Shown: in pieces, positions 1 through 8,402 of the stretch
Layout: each line of letters begins with the position of its first letter
How positions within the stretch are numbered: the stretch's first letter is position 1
Origin: Fimenecus sp964540535
Lineage (GTDB): Bacteria; Bacillota; Clostridia; Oscillospirales; Acutalibacteraceae
Direction of reading: 5' to 3'
Assembly: GCA_964540535.1 (NCBI GenBank)
Contig: CAZIMO010000012.1
Span: 1-36,422 of the forward strand
Length of the DNA stretch: 36,422 nt
Notes under the pieces: generated by a model
Told to the model about the DNA's origin: nothing
Database searches by the model: none
The model's input: only the letters and a program-made list of their open reading frames with translations
Position numbers and translations under genes: made by a program

Positions 1-1427
1 TTTTCTGCCTGTTCCTCAAAAAGAGTGTGTATGCATTTATCTTTTGGATAAGTGACTGATGTATCATTCAGAGCTGACAGTGTATAGAGTTGCTTATTAT
101 TAAGTGCTTTTATATTATATAAACACTTAACTTTTGAATCAGTTATTTGTTGCAAGATGTAAATATAGCTTTCAAGAAGTTCGGAAATCTGTTCTTCCGA
201 AAAGCGTTCAGTCTTATATACTGCCTTTATCCTGAAATCACTTTCAGTTTGATAAACGCTGATGTGAATAGGAAATTCTGTTTGTTCGTTAAATGAAATC
301 TGTTTAAGCTTCAGCGCGCTTGAAAGAATTTCTTTTGGATCATAAATGTTATAGTTTTCAAAAGCGAATAATACATCTATGCAGTCTTTTTTGATTTTAC
401 ATTCACTTAACAAGTCGGAAAGAGATAAAATGCCAAAATTATTTGTCAAAACCGATTGCCGCTGAACTGCACCCATAAGATCTTCAACAGTTATGTCGGG
501 CTTACTGTTAATTCGTGTTATAACCGTGTTGATGAACGGACCTACGGCTTTTTCTATTTCTTTTATTAGCACATTTCTGCCGGAAATCGGTTTGCAGAAA
601 GCCACGTCATCTGTTCCGGAATATCTTTGAAGCAAAAGACCTAATGCACTTTCAAAAACAGTATTTAAGGAAAACTTATGCTCCTTTGCATATTGTTTTA
701 TTGCAGGAAGAATGTCTTTTATACTAATATCGGCTGATTCGTTTTGTGAAACAGCTTTTCCCTGTTGGGTGTTATTATTAAACAGATATGACGGTTGATA
801 ATCTTCAAGCAGATTTTTCCAGTAATCAAGGGATGGTCCTTTATCCTGTTTTTCAATCATTGCTACATATGAAGAAAAGACAGCTGATTTTCTGATTTCT
901 TCCTGAATTGTAAGCAACAAATCTGAAAAATTTATTCCATTTGTAAGGGCAGAGTAAAAGCGGCCCATATCACGCAGCAATATTGGCATGCTCCAACCGT
1001 CTAAAATAATGTGATGGGCGTGCATAACCATAAATCTTTCATCTGCAAAGTCAATAATATGCACACGGAAAAGAGAACTCTTTTGAAGGTTAAAGGGTTC
1101 AGCTTCAATATCTGCGGTTATTTTTTCGAGTGCCGTCAATGTGAATTCAGAATTTACAGTTTGAATGCGAAAATCCGGTTTGCGGTTATTTAAAACAACC
1201 TGCTTGATTGAACCTGTTGATTTCGAAACTGCAAATGCATTGTTCAGAACTTCATGACGATATAAAAGCAGTTCAACGCTTTGGCCAAGCTTTTCAAGAT
1301 CAATTCCTTTTCCGATACCAAATGTAAAGCAGACATGATATACTTTTGATGTCGGGGCTATGCGATATTGATAATACATACCTTTTTGAGCAGGCGTCAA
1401 ACCATATATGTCTTTTATATTACTCAT
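1..1427 (-). CDS. NRPS second subunit, partial (C domain and start of A domain)
   Basis: This is the N-terminal 475 residues of a non-ribosomal peptide synthetase subunit; the rest lies beyond the left edge. The frame is open from an ATG at 1427 to the window end. Residues 1-150 show a condensation-domain start (TPAQKGMYYQY) and the catalytic HHxxxDGW motif as HHIILDGW near residues 138-145. After about residue 450 the linker typical of the C-to-A transition appears (YPKDKCIHTLFEEQAE), so an adenylation domain follows. It begins inside the stop region of the upstream NRPS gene (8-base overlap ATGAGTAA), implying translational coupling. Because the upstream subunit ends in an epimerization domain, this C domain should accept a D-configured donor (inference). 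Termination chemistry (thioesterase or reductase) and the total module number cannot be seen. Confidence 0.93.
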   Translation of the reverse strand, partial: MSNIKDIYGLTPAQKGMYYQYRIAPTSKVYHVCFTFGIGKGIDLEKLGQSVELLLYRHEVLNNAFAVSKSTGSIKQVVLNNRKPDFRIQTVNSEFTLTALEKITADIEAEPFNLQKSSLFRVHIIDFADERFMVMHAHHIILDGWSMPILLRDMGRFYSALTNGINFSDLLLTIQEEIRKSAVFSSYVAMIEKQDKGPSLDYWKNLLEDYQPSYLFNNNTQQGKAVSQNESADISIKDILPAIKQYAKEHKFSLNTVFESALGLLLQRYSGTDDVAFCKPISGRNVLIKEIEKAVGPFINTVITRINSKPDITVEDLMGAVQRQSVLTNNFGILSLSDLLSECKIKKDCIDVLFAFENYNIYDPKEILSSALKLKQISFNEQTEFPIHISVYQTESDFRIKAVYKTERFSEEQISELLESYIYILQQITDSKVKCLYNIKALNNKQLYTLSALNDTSVTYPKDKCIHTLFEEQAE

Positions 1428-4400
1428 CGTCAAATTCCTCTCCAAATAAGGCTTCAATATCATCTAACTCGCTCTGAAGCAAAGATGTATCTGAAAAGTC
1501 AGATATTGTTTTTATATGTTGCTCACTGCCGGTACATTTATCAATCAGTCTTTCGAGCTGATGTTTGAAAGATTGTGCCAGTTGCTCGGTCAGGCCTTTA
1601 GCCGTAGTGTGAGCGAAGAGTTTGAATTCTGCTTGCAATGCTCCGTTGACAATAACGCAGTCAACAGTTAATTTGCCTGGGAAAACTGCTCCGTCTGAAC
1701 AGAAATCTATTAAATTATCATTACTGTTTTCTTCTTTTTGATTGCCGTTAAAGTAGTTGAAAATGATGCTTATGTTATCGCATAAGTTCTCAAATAGCAT
1801 AAGATATCCTATTCCGTTATACGGAACATGACGCATTGCCTCTTTTGTTTTTATGATAGCATCAGATATATCGGAGGTTTTCTCAAAGATAACAGGATAG
1901 AGACTTGTAAACCATCCTACAGTTCTGCCGATAGAAATTGGGGTCGGCAATTCGGCTCTGCCGTGACTTTCTGCAAGGATACCAACCGATTTATCGGCAA
2001 TATTCTGCGCGGCAAGACCGAGTGCGGTAAGCAGAAGTTCATTTGTATGTGTTTGAAACGCATTATTTGATTCATACAAAAGACGAGCTGTAGTTGTTTT
2101 ATCAAGCGTCAATGTATATGTTTCTTCGAGAAGCTCTGAGCTGTCCTTGGAGAATAAGGGACTTATTTTGTCTATCTTATTGTTGATATCAGTCCAATAA
2201 GAGAATTCTTCGTCAGACATTGTTTTGTTTTTGTGATTTTTCAATGCTTCAAGCCAGTCGATAAAAGAAGCGGTTTTGGCAGGTAATTGAATTTCATTAT
2301 TCTTTTTTATCTGCTCCAAAGCAGTATGGAAATCTTCTAACAAAATATTCCACGAAACAATGTCAACAACAAAATGGTGAATGGAAAGCCGGAATACATT
2401 GCCTTCGTTTGTCGGACAGAAAACAATATCAACCAAAGGACCGTTTTTCAAATCAAAACTGATTTTCTCTTTTTTTAAGTAATCTGTTGCATTTTGTATA
2501 TTTTTTTCTTCGCTAAAGCGGGGTTCAACCTTAAAATTATATAACGGTGCGTCTGCCGATTTGCGAATAACAAGTTCGTTGCCGAAAACAACAGAACGCA
2601 GAACATCATGGTGTAAAACGATAGCGTCAAGGGCGAGGCGAAGTTCAGTTTCCGTACAATCTGCTGACATAATGCAAGAATGCGCAAATGTTTCAGGATT
2701 TGATGGGTTCTCATTTAAATATGTCCGAAGAATAGGAGAAAATTCAACATGACCGCTAACTTCATCTTGTTTATATGCATTTTTCAACTGTGTCGGCTTC
2801 ATCTGTGCCGCAATATCTGCAATTGTATCGCTTTGCATAATGGCAGAAACCGGAATTTCATAGTTATTACTCTGAAGTTCAGCAACTATATGTATTGCGC
2901 TAATGGAATCTCCGCCAAGTTCAAAGAAATTGTCAATAACACTTACGGTATCACAGCCTAAAATATTTTGAATTACATCAATAAGGGCTATTTCAGCTTC
3001 GGTTTCGGGTGCGACATATTCTGCGCCCGTTTCAATACTTTCAAGGTTAACTTCAGGCAAAGCCTTACGATTAACCTTACCGCTTGAGGTAAGAGGCATT
3101 TCATCAATATGAGTGAAAATATGCGGCACCATATATTTAGGTAACCTTTTACCTAATATGTTTCGTATTTCTTCAGCGTCTGTTTTTGCGCCTGTGTAAA
3201 AAGCGCAGATAAGCTGTCTGCCTGTTTCGTCCTTTCTTACAATTACAACTGCCTGTGAAATACCGTCAATGCTTAAAATTGCATTTTCAATCTCGCCGAG
3301 TTCAATACGAAGTCCTCTGATTTTTACCTGGAAATCGTTTCTGCCGACATAGATAATGTTACCGTCTTCTCTCCAATAGGCGAGGTCGCCTGTTTTGTAC
3401 AGCGTACCTTTGCCGAAGGGATTGTCGATGAACTTTTCGGATGTCAGCTCGGGACGGTTTAAATATCCTGCGCCTACGCAGTCGCCTGCAATGCAGAGTT
3501 CGCCTGTAACTCCGATTGGCGTTGGGTTCATATATTTATCTACAATGTAGATTTGAGTATTGGCTATGGGTTTGCCGATATGGATATCAAGTCCGTTTAT
3601 TCCATCCAATTCCCCACCAACATCCCAAACTGTACACTCACTTGGTCCTAACGGATTATAGATTTGTGCATTCGGAGATTTATTATACAATTGTGCAAGC
3701 AATTCAGGCGTTAACGGTTCGCCTGATGTACAAATACACTTTAACTGTTTTAGCGCAGAACAATCGTTCTTATTATCGTAGTAAATCTTCAAGCGAGTAG
3801 GAGTTGTCATTACAACATTTATCTTGTTTTCTTCTACTATACTTAAAAAATGATCTTGTATCGTGCTTTGAGTATCATCAAGTATAACAGTAGTAAATCC
3901 ATTTAAAAGCGGTAATAAAGATTCGGCGATAAAATAATCAAAAGACACACTGTTTACACAGGCAAAAGCAGGATTGGTAATTCTGTTGAGAGTCTGCAAT
4001 GTGTTGTTGTTCATACAGAAATTAACAAGTCCTTTGTCTGTCAACATACAGCCTTTTGGAGTTCCTGTACTGCCGGAAGTGTATATAATATAGCAAACAC
4101 TGTGGTTGTAAACTTCTTTAACAGTTCCGTTAACTTCGATTTTTTCAAAGTCATCTAAAGATATAACAGTAGTGTTGTTTACGTTTTCTGTCAGTTCATC
4201 AGAAACAAGTAATTTTACATTACAATCCGAACACATATACTCAATTCGATCTCTCGGATAACGCTTATCAACAGGTAAGAAAACAGCGCCCATTTTCAAC
4301 ACAGCAAGTTGAAATGCAATCAGTCTATGACTTCTGTTAATATGAATACCCACTACATCATCAGCACATATACCTAAACTTGTAAATTTTATGCAGTAGT

Positions 4401-5799
4401 CATTAATCATTGTTTGCAGTTCTAAATATGTGATTTTTATACCGTCAAAAATGACCGCTGCCTTGTCCGGTGTTTTCTCAACCTGTTCTTCAAACAATTG
4501 ATGAACGCACTTGTCCCTTGGATAATCAACTGCTGTATCGTTAAATTCAACAAGCAGTTTTTTCTGTTCATCAGCAGACAAAACAGTTAATTCATATAAC
4601 TTTTTAGTATCGTTTCGGATTGCATCAGACAGCAGATTGCAAATATGCTGATGCAGTGTGTCAATATCTTTTTCGCTGAATTTCTCTGTTTGATAATCGT
4701 AATGGATACGGAATATACCTTCGCTGTCACGGTCGTCAATATGAATTTGCAGACTTTCGTTCTGCATTCCGCAATGATACCATGTGCTTAAAAAGTCATC
4801 ACCGTAAATAGTGTTATTCTGATAGCTGAAAATAACATCAAAAAGCCTGTCCTCACTGACTTGTGAAAGAATGTCAATATAGTTATATTTCTGATGTCTG
4901 AACAGTCCGAAAATACTTTCTTCGGTGTTTTTTAAATTGTATGAAAAACTTTTTTCTGTATCTAATTCTGAAAGATACGGAACGGTATTAACGAACATAC
5001 CCGCAGTGTTGAGCTGAGAATGTGTTGTTCTGTTTAATACGGTAGTTCCTATAAAGAATTTATCGGTATTGTCTTTTATTCTGCTGAAATATGTGTTTAT
5101 AAGCGTCAGAAAGAAGGTGTATGAAGATGCGTTCTCTTTCTTGATGTATTCAGTAATTTCAGATGTCTTTGACTTGCCTATGATATAGCTCTTTCTTGCT
5201 GATTTTCCTATTTTGGGAGGTGTGTCAAAAAGATATACGGGTTCATCAATACGGTTATAGCGTTCAATATAATATGCTTTATCTTTGACTGCGCGTTTGC
5301 TTTGCAGATATTTTTCTTCTTCAGCTACATAATCGGAATATTGAAATGCTTCAACGCTTTCTCCGTTAAGTATCTTATAAAACTGCGAAGCAAGTAAAGC
5401 GAGAGTCCAACCGTCAGAAATAATGTGATGAAGTCTGTAAATTACGCCGCAGAAATTATCTGACATAAGAATATCAAGCTCACAAAGATTGCCTGAAAAA
5501 TCAAACGGAGTTTGCGCCATTCGGTTGGCGTACTTATGAACATCTTCTTTTGAATCGAAAGACAGAACTTTAATTTCACGCTCGGTATATTCTGTTACAT
5601 ATTGATTAGGCTCGCCGCTTTCAATAGAAATTCGTGTTCTAAGAGCATCATTTATTCTGTAAACTTCGTTTATAGCGTGCTTCATTTTGTCAATATCATA
5701 TATTTTATCGAATAAAACCGTGCCGCAGATAACACCGATGGATTCACCGGCGAAAAGCTCCATATTATATATTTGCTTTTGCGCTGATGTAAGTCTCAT
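1420..5799 (-). CDS. NRPS first subunit, C-A-PCP-E module
   Basis: A 1459-residue single-module non-ribosomal peptide synthetase. Condensation domain: about 1-420, HHIISDGW at 124-131. Adenylation domain: about 440-930, with the A3 loop (YTSGSTGTPKG) near 570, NPLGPSE near 716, YKTGDL near 800 and the terminal SSGKVNRKA near 903. Peptidyl carrier: LGGDSI near 958-963, the phosphopantetheine serine being in a GGDSI context usual before epimerases. Epimerization domain: about 1040-1440, with HHFVVDIVSW near 1140 and VGWFTSLYP near 1290. Cognate motifs look intact, so the module should load one amino acid and convert it to the D form. A condensation domain at the N-terminus of the first subunit, behind an acyl ligase and a free ACP, suggests a starter C domain that N-acylates the first residue (inference). 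The start is supported by AAAAGGAGGTG just upstream of the ATG. Confidence 0.95.
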   Translation of the reverse strand: MRLTSAQKQIYNMELFAGESIGVICGTVLFDKIYDIDKMKHAINEVYRINDALRTRISIESGEPNQYVTEYTEREIKVLSFDSKEDVHKYANRMAQTPFDFSGNLCELDILMSDNFCGVIYRLHHIISDGWTLALLASQFYKILNGESVEAFQYSDYVAEEEKYLQSKRAVKDKAYYIERYNRIDEPVYLFDTPPKIGKSARKSYIIGKSKTSEITEYIKKENASSYTFFLTLINTYFSRIKDNTDKFFIGTTVLNRTTHSQLNTAGMFVNTVPYLSELDTEKSFSYNLKNTEESIFGLFRHQKYNYIDILSQVSEDRLFDVIFSYQNNTIYGDDFLSTWYHCGMQNESLQIHIDDRDSEGIFRIHYDYQTEKFSEKDIDTLHQHICNLLSDAIRNDTKKLYELTVLSADEQKKLLVEFNDTAVDYPRDKCVHQLFEEQVEKTPDKAAVIFDGIKITYLELQTMINDYCIKFTSLGICADDVVGIHINRSHRLIAFQLAVLKMGAVFLPVDKRYPRDRIEYMCSDCNVKLLVSDELTENVNNTTVISLDDFEKIEVNGTVKEVYNHSVCYIIYTSGSTGTPKGCMLTDKGLVNFCMNNNTLQTLNRITNPAFACVNSVSFDYFIAESLLPLLNGFTTVILDDTQSTIQDHFLSIVEENKINVVMTTPTRLKIYYDNKNDCSALKQLKCICTSGEPLTPELLAQLYNKSPNAQIYNPLGPSECTVWDVGGELDGINGLDIHIGKPIANTQIYIVDKYMNPTPIGVTGELCIAGDCVGAGYLNRPELTSEKFIDNPFGKGTLYKTGDLAYWREDGNIIYVGRNDFQVKIRGLRIELGEIENAILSIDGISQAVVIVRKDETGRQLICAFYTGAKTDAEEIRNILGKRLPKYMVPHIFTHIDEMPLTSSGKVNRKALPEVNLESIETGAEYVAPETEAEIALIDVIQNILGCDTVSVIDNFFELGGDSISAIHIVAELQSNNYEIPVSAIMQSDTIADIAAQMKPTQLKNAYKQDEVSGHVEFSPILRTYLNENPSNPETFAHSCIMSADCTETELRLALDAIVLHHDVLRSVVFGNELVIRKSADAPLYNFKVEPRFSEEKNIQNATDYLKKEKISFDLKNGPLVDIVFCPTNEGNVFRLSIHHFVVDIVSWNILLEDFHTALEQIKKNNEIQLPAKTASFIDWLEALKNHKNKTMSDEEFSYWTDINNKIDKISPLFSKDSSELLEETYTLTLDKTTTARLLYESNNAFQTHTNELLLTALGLAAQNIADKSVGILAESHGRAELPTPISIGRTVGWFTSLYPVIFEKTSDISDAIIKTKEAMRHVPYNGIGYLMLFENLCDNISIIFNYFNGNQKEENSNDNLIDFCSDGAVFPGKLTVDCVIVNGALQAEFKLFAHTTAKGLTEQLAQSFKHQLERLIDKCTGSEQHIKTISDFSDTSLLQSELDDIEALFGEEFDDE

Positions 5800-5843
5800 A
5801 AGAACACCTCCTTTTGCTTGTTGAAATTGTCTTGTTTCAATGC

Positions 5844-6071
5844 TTATTGCTGAGATTCAATATATTCTATAAGGTCACCGATTGTGATAATAGATTTAAT
5901 TTTTTTGTCGGCAATCTCAATGTCAAATTCATCCTCTACTGCACAAACAAGCTCAACCATATCAAGAGAGTCAACGCCAAGATCGCGCAAAATAACAGTA
6001 TCTTTGGTGATAACAATATTTGAATCAACATCTACGGTTTCGTTAAGAATTTTTATCAATTTATCAATCAT
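5844..6071 (-). CDS. stand-alone acyl carrier protein
   Basis: A 75-residue acidic carrier protein with the phosphopantetheine attachment motif LGVDSLDMVEL, Ser35. The length matches a discrete ACP. The open frame extends upstream to 6188, but the ATG at 6071 has GAGG at a suitable distance, lies 13 bases after the stop of the ligase gene and begins with the normal ACP first helix, so the shorter form is chosen. It lies between the AMP ligase and the NRPS gene in the same direction. The likely role is to carry the fatty or other acyl group activated by the ligase and present it to the first C domain of the NRPS. A role as a primary-metabolism AcpP cannot be excluded, but the operon position argues for a dedicated protein. 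Confidence 0.9.
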   Translation of the reverse strand: MIDKLIKILNETVDVDSNIVITKDTVILRDLGVDSLDMVELVCAVEDEFDIEIADKKIKSIITIGDLIEYIESQQ

Positions 6072-6084
6072 TTGTTTTTCCTCT

Positions 6085-7665
6085 TTATTTTCGTTTAATT
6101 TTTTTTGTTGTTGTTTTAGGGAATTCGGTATCTCTGAAAACGACATTTCCGATTTGCTTATATGCGGGAAGTTCTTTGCTGTATTCAAAAATCTTCTTTT
6201 CTGTTTCTTTCTTCTCGGCTTCGTCTGCGCCTGCGCAATAGATTTCGGCGGTAATCAGTCCGTCCTTTTCATATACGATAACTTCATTGATTTCGCTGAT
6301 GCAATCCATTAATTTTTGCTCTAATTCTTCAGGAGAAACATTTTTGCCGTTTGGAAGAATAATAAGATTTTTAATTCTTCCGTTAATATAGAGCATATCG
6401 TTTTCAAGAGCGCCGAGGTCGCCTGTTTTGAACCATTCACCGTCAAATGCTTCACGGGTTGCTTCTTCATTTTTGTAGTAACCGCTGAACACAATGTTAC
6501 CCTTGACCTGAACTTCGCCGTCTTTAATTCTTACTTCAACACCGGGATGAACTACACCGACGCTTTTCGGCTCATAGTGTTTGTTTCTCACGGTTGAAAC
6601 GATAGGCGAGCATTCTGTAATTCCGTAACCGCAAAGCACATTTACACCGTAATCGTGAAAACCGATAACGCAGTTTTCGTTGATGGGAGCGCCGCCGATT
6701 ACAAGAATTTCAAGGTTTCCGCCGAAGGCATCAATGATTTTTTTGAAAAGCTTTCTGCGAACATCAATACCGCATTTATAAAGTCCGTTACTGACATTTA
6801 CAAGCTTTTTAATAAGCTTGTCCTTGCCTGTGCTTTTTAAATTTTCCTGAACCTTTTTGTAAAATGACTCTGCTACCAACGGAACACAGGCGATATATTT
6901 GGGTTTAGCGTAATTAATGTCACGCATAAGATTTCTCATACTGCTGTTAATGAAGATTGATGAGCCTACAAGCATTGGAATTGTAAGACTTGCAACAAAG
7001 CCGTATGTGTGGTGTATGGGCAGCATAACAAGTGCGGAATCGGGAATTAAAACGCTCTTTGATGTTGTCACAGTGTCAAAAATTATGTTTAGGTGGCTGA
7101 GCATAACGCCTTTTGGTTCGGATGTTGTTCCCGATGTAAATACAAGTGTGCACATTGCATTTTCGTCAATGCTTACATTTTTATATGAGTTATTTCCGTT
7201 TGCAATGAGGGTTTTGCCTTCACAAATAACTGCATCCAAATTTTTCATATTTATAAGCTGTGAACAGCCTGTTGCTTCGGCTTCTTCCGAATAATCGTTT
7301 GAATGTACAATAATTGAAGTGTCACTTTTTTCAACCAAATATTTCAAATCATCTAAAGAAGCTTCTTTATCAAGAGGAACAATAACATTGTTGCTGTTAA
7401 CAACGGCAAAATATGTAACAATCCATTCGTAACTGTTCTCACCTATAACGGCAATATGAGTACGGTTATATCCTTTTGAAATGAAGTACGTACCCAATGC
7501 TTCAACATCTTCTTTAAAGGTTTTATAGCTTTTTGCAATTTCGGTATCCTTTTTCAGATAGCGAAATGCCGTTCTGTCGGCGAATTCGGTTCCGCAATAA
7601 TCCACAAAATCTTTTAAGTTTACAAATTCAGGGACACTGTAAAGCGGATATTTCTTATTTTTCAT
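6085..7665 (-). CDS. acyl-activating AMP-binding ligase (acyl-CoA/acyl-ACP synthetase type)
   Basis: A 526-residue ANL-superfamily enzyme. The ATP-binding loop FTSGTTSEPKG lies near residues 172-184; HHTYGF, GYGITECSPIV and WFKTGDLG follow in the normal order. The C-terminus ends in PKTTTKKIKRK, where the catalytic A10 lysine is expected (Lys522 by alignment). It would activate a carboxylic acid as the acyl-adenylate. With a free ACP encoded next and an NRPS beginning with a C domain, it probably charges that ACP (a FAAL-like role) rather than making CoA esters for catabolism; this is inferred from context. It has no carrier domain of its own. AGGAGC precedes the ATG. It is the first gene of the operon, with a good -10 box about 70 bases upstream. 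Confidence 0.9.
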   Translation of the reverse strand: MKNKKYPLYSVPEFVNLKDFVDYCGTEFADRTAFRYLKKDTEIAKSYKTFKEDVEALGTYFISKGYNRTHIAVIGENSYEWIVTYFAVVNSNNVIVPLDKEASLDDLKYLVEKSDTSIIVHSNDYSEEAEATGCSQLINMKNLDAVICEGKTLIANGNNSYKNVSIDENAMCTLVFTSGTTSEPKGVMLSHLNIIFDTVTTSKSVLIPDSALVMLPIHHTYGFVASLTIPMLVGSSIFINSSMRNLMRDINYAKPKYIACVPLVAESFYKKVQENLKSTGKDKLIKKLVNVSNGLYKCGIDVRRKLFKKIIDAFGGNLEILVIGGAPINENCVIGFHDYGVNVLCGYGITECSPIVSTVRNKHYEPKSVGVVHPGVEVRIKDGEVQVKGNIVFSGYYKNEEATREAFDGEWFKTGDLGALENDMLYINGRIKNLIILPNGKNVSPEELEQKLMDCISEINEVIVYEKDGLITAEIYCAGADEAEKKETEKKIFEYSKELPAYKQIGNVVFRDTEFPKTTTKKIKRK

Positions 7666-7739
7666 ATAAATTGCTCCTAATATACTTCTGTTTTGTTACG
7701 GCAAAACATGATACAAATATGCCATTTTACCATTATAAT

Positions 7740-7768
7740 ATTATACCTTGTTATAATAAAAAAAACAA
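7740..7768 (-). promoter_or_regulatory. candidate promoter of the NRPS operon
   Basis: On the minus strand a perfect TATAAT (7740-7745) lies 17 bases from a weak -35 box TTGTTT (7763-7768). It sits about 75 bases upstream of the ligase start in very AT-rich DNA. A second TATAAT occurs at 7732-7737, so the exact start is uncertain. Confidence 0.45.
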
Positions 7769-7901
7769 TAGTATAATATGTTTTTTGTAATTACAATTTT
7801 TTCATAATTTTTTAAAATTATTGAAACAGTTTCGGTATTTTGCTACTCTTATATTACGAAAGAGATTTTTAAGACATTCAGCAATGAATGGAGGTATGAT
7901 T

Positions 7902-8402
7902 ATGAGAACTGAACTGAAAAGCACGGTATTTGCGGCGATGAACGGCGATAAAAACGCTTTCGGCACTCTTTATGAGGAATATTCTGTCGATATGTACCGC
8001 TTCGCATTAAGTATATGTAAAAATGCCTACGACGCACAGGACGCTGTTCAGGAAACGGCGCTGTCTGTTTTCAAAAGCATACCTTCGCTTAAAAATCCCG
8101 AAAAATTCAAATCATATCTCTTTTTATCTCTTTCAAATACCTGTAAAAAGAAGGTGTCAGGCGAAAATAAGGCTTTTGAATTTGCTGATACAGGCTATAC
8201 CGACAGCGAAATTGAATTTTCAATTCCTGTGCGTGAGGCCTTGGAAAAGCTTGACGGTGTTTCACGAGAAATACTTATATTGAATGTAGTAGCCGGCTTC
8301 AAATCACGTGAGATCGGAGAAATGCTGGGTATTCCTGCGGCTACGGTTCGCACAAAGCAAAAAAGAGCGTTGAATAAAATAAGAGAGGAGCTTGAATTAT
8401 GA
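7902..8402 (+). CDS. ECF-type RNA polymerase sigma factor
   Basis: A 166-residue sigma-70 family protein of extracytoplasmic-function size. Region 2 covers about residues 15-80 (FGTLYEEYSVDMYRFALSI, then DAQDAVQETALSVFKSI). Region 4 with its helix-turn-helix covers about 108-160 (SREIGEMLGIPAATVRTKQKRAL). Region 3 is absent, as in ECF factors. The frame is open from a TTG at 7821, but GGAGGT at 7890-7895 is spaced correctly only for the ATG at 7902, and homology begins there. The stop overlaps the start of the next gene (ATGA), so sigma and the membrane beta-propeller are co-translated. By analogy with sigma/anti-sigma pairs it is expected to be held inactive by that membrane partner (inference). 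Confidence 0.93.
   Translation: MRTELKSTVFAAMNGDKNAFGTLYEEYSVDMYRFALSICKNAYDAQDAVQETALSVFKSIPSLKNPEKFKSYLFLSLSNTCKKKVSGENKAFEFADTGYTDSEIEFSIPVREALEKLDGVSREILILNVVAGFKSREIGEMLGIPAATVRTKQKRALNKIREELEL

Noticed and set aside
5844..6188. 114-residue version of the acyl carrier protein
   Set aside because: The extra 39 residues overlap the ligase gene, are not ACP-like and have no start site support; the ATG at 6071 has one.
7821..7901. N-terminal extension of the ECF sigma factor from TTG 7821
   Set aside because: The region looks like promoter DNA, and GGAGGT is spaced for the ATG at 7902.
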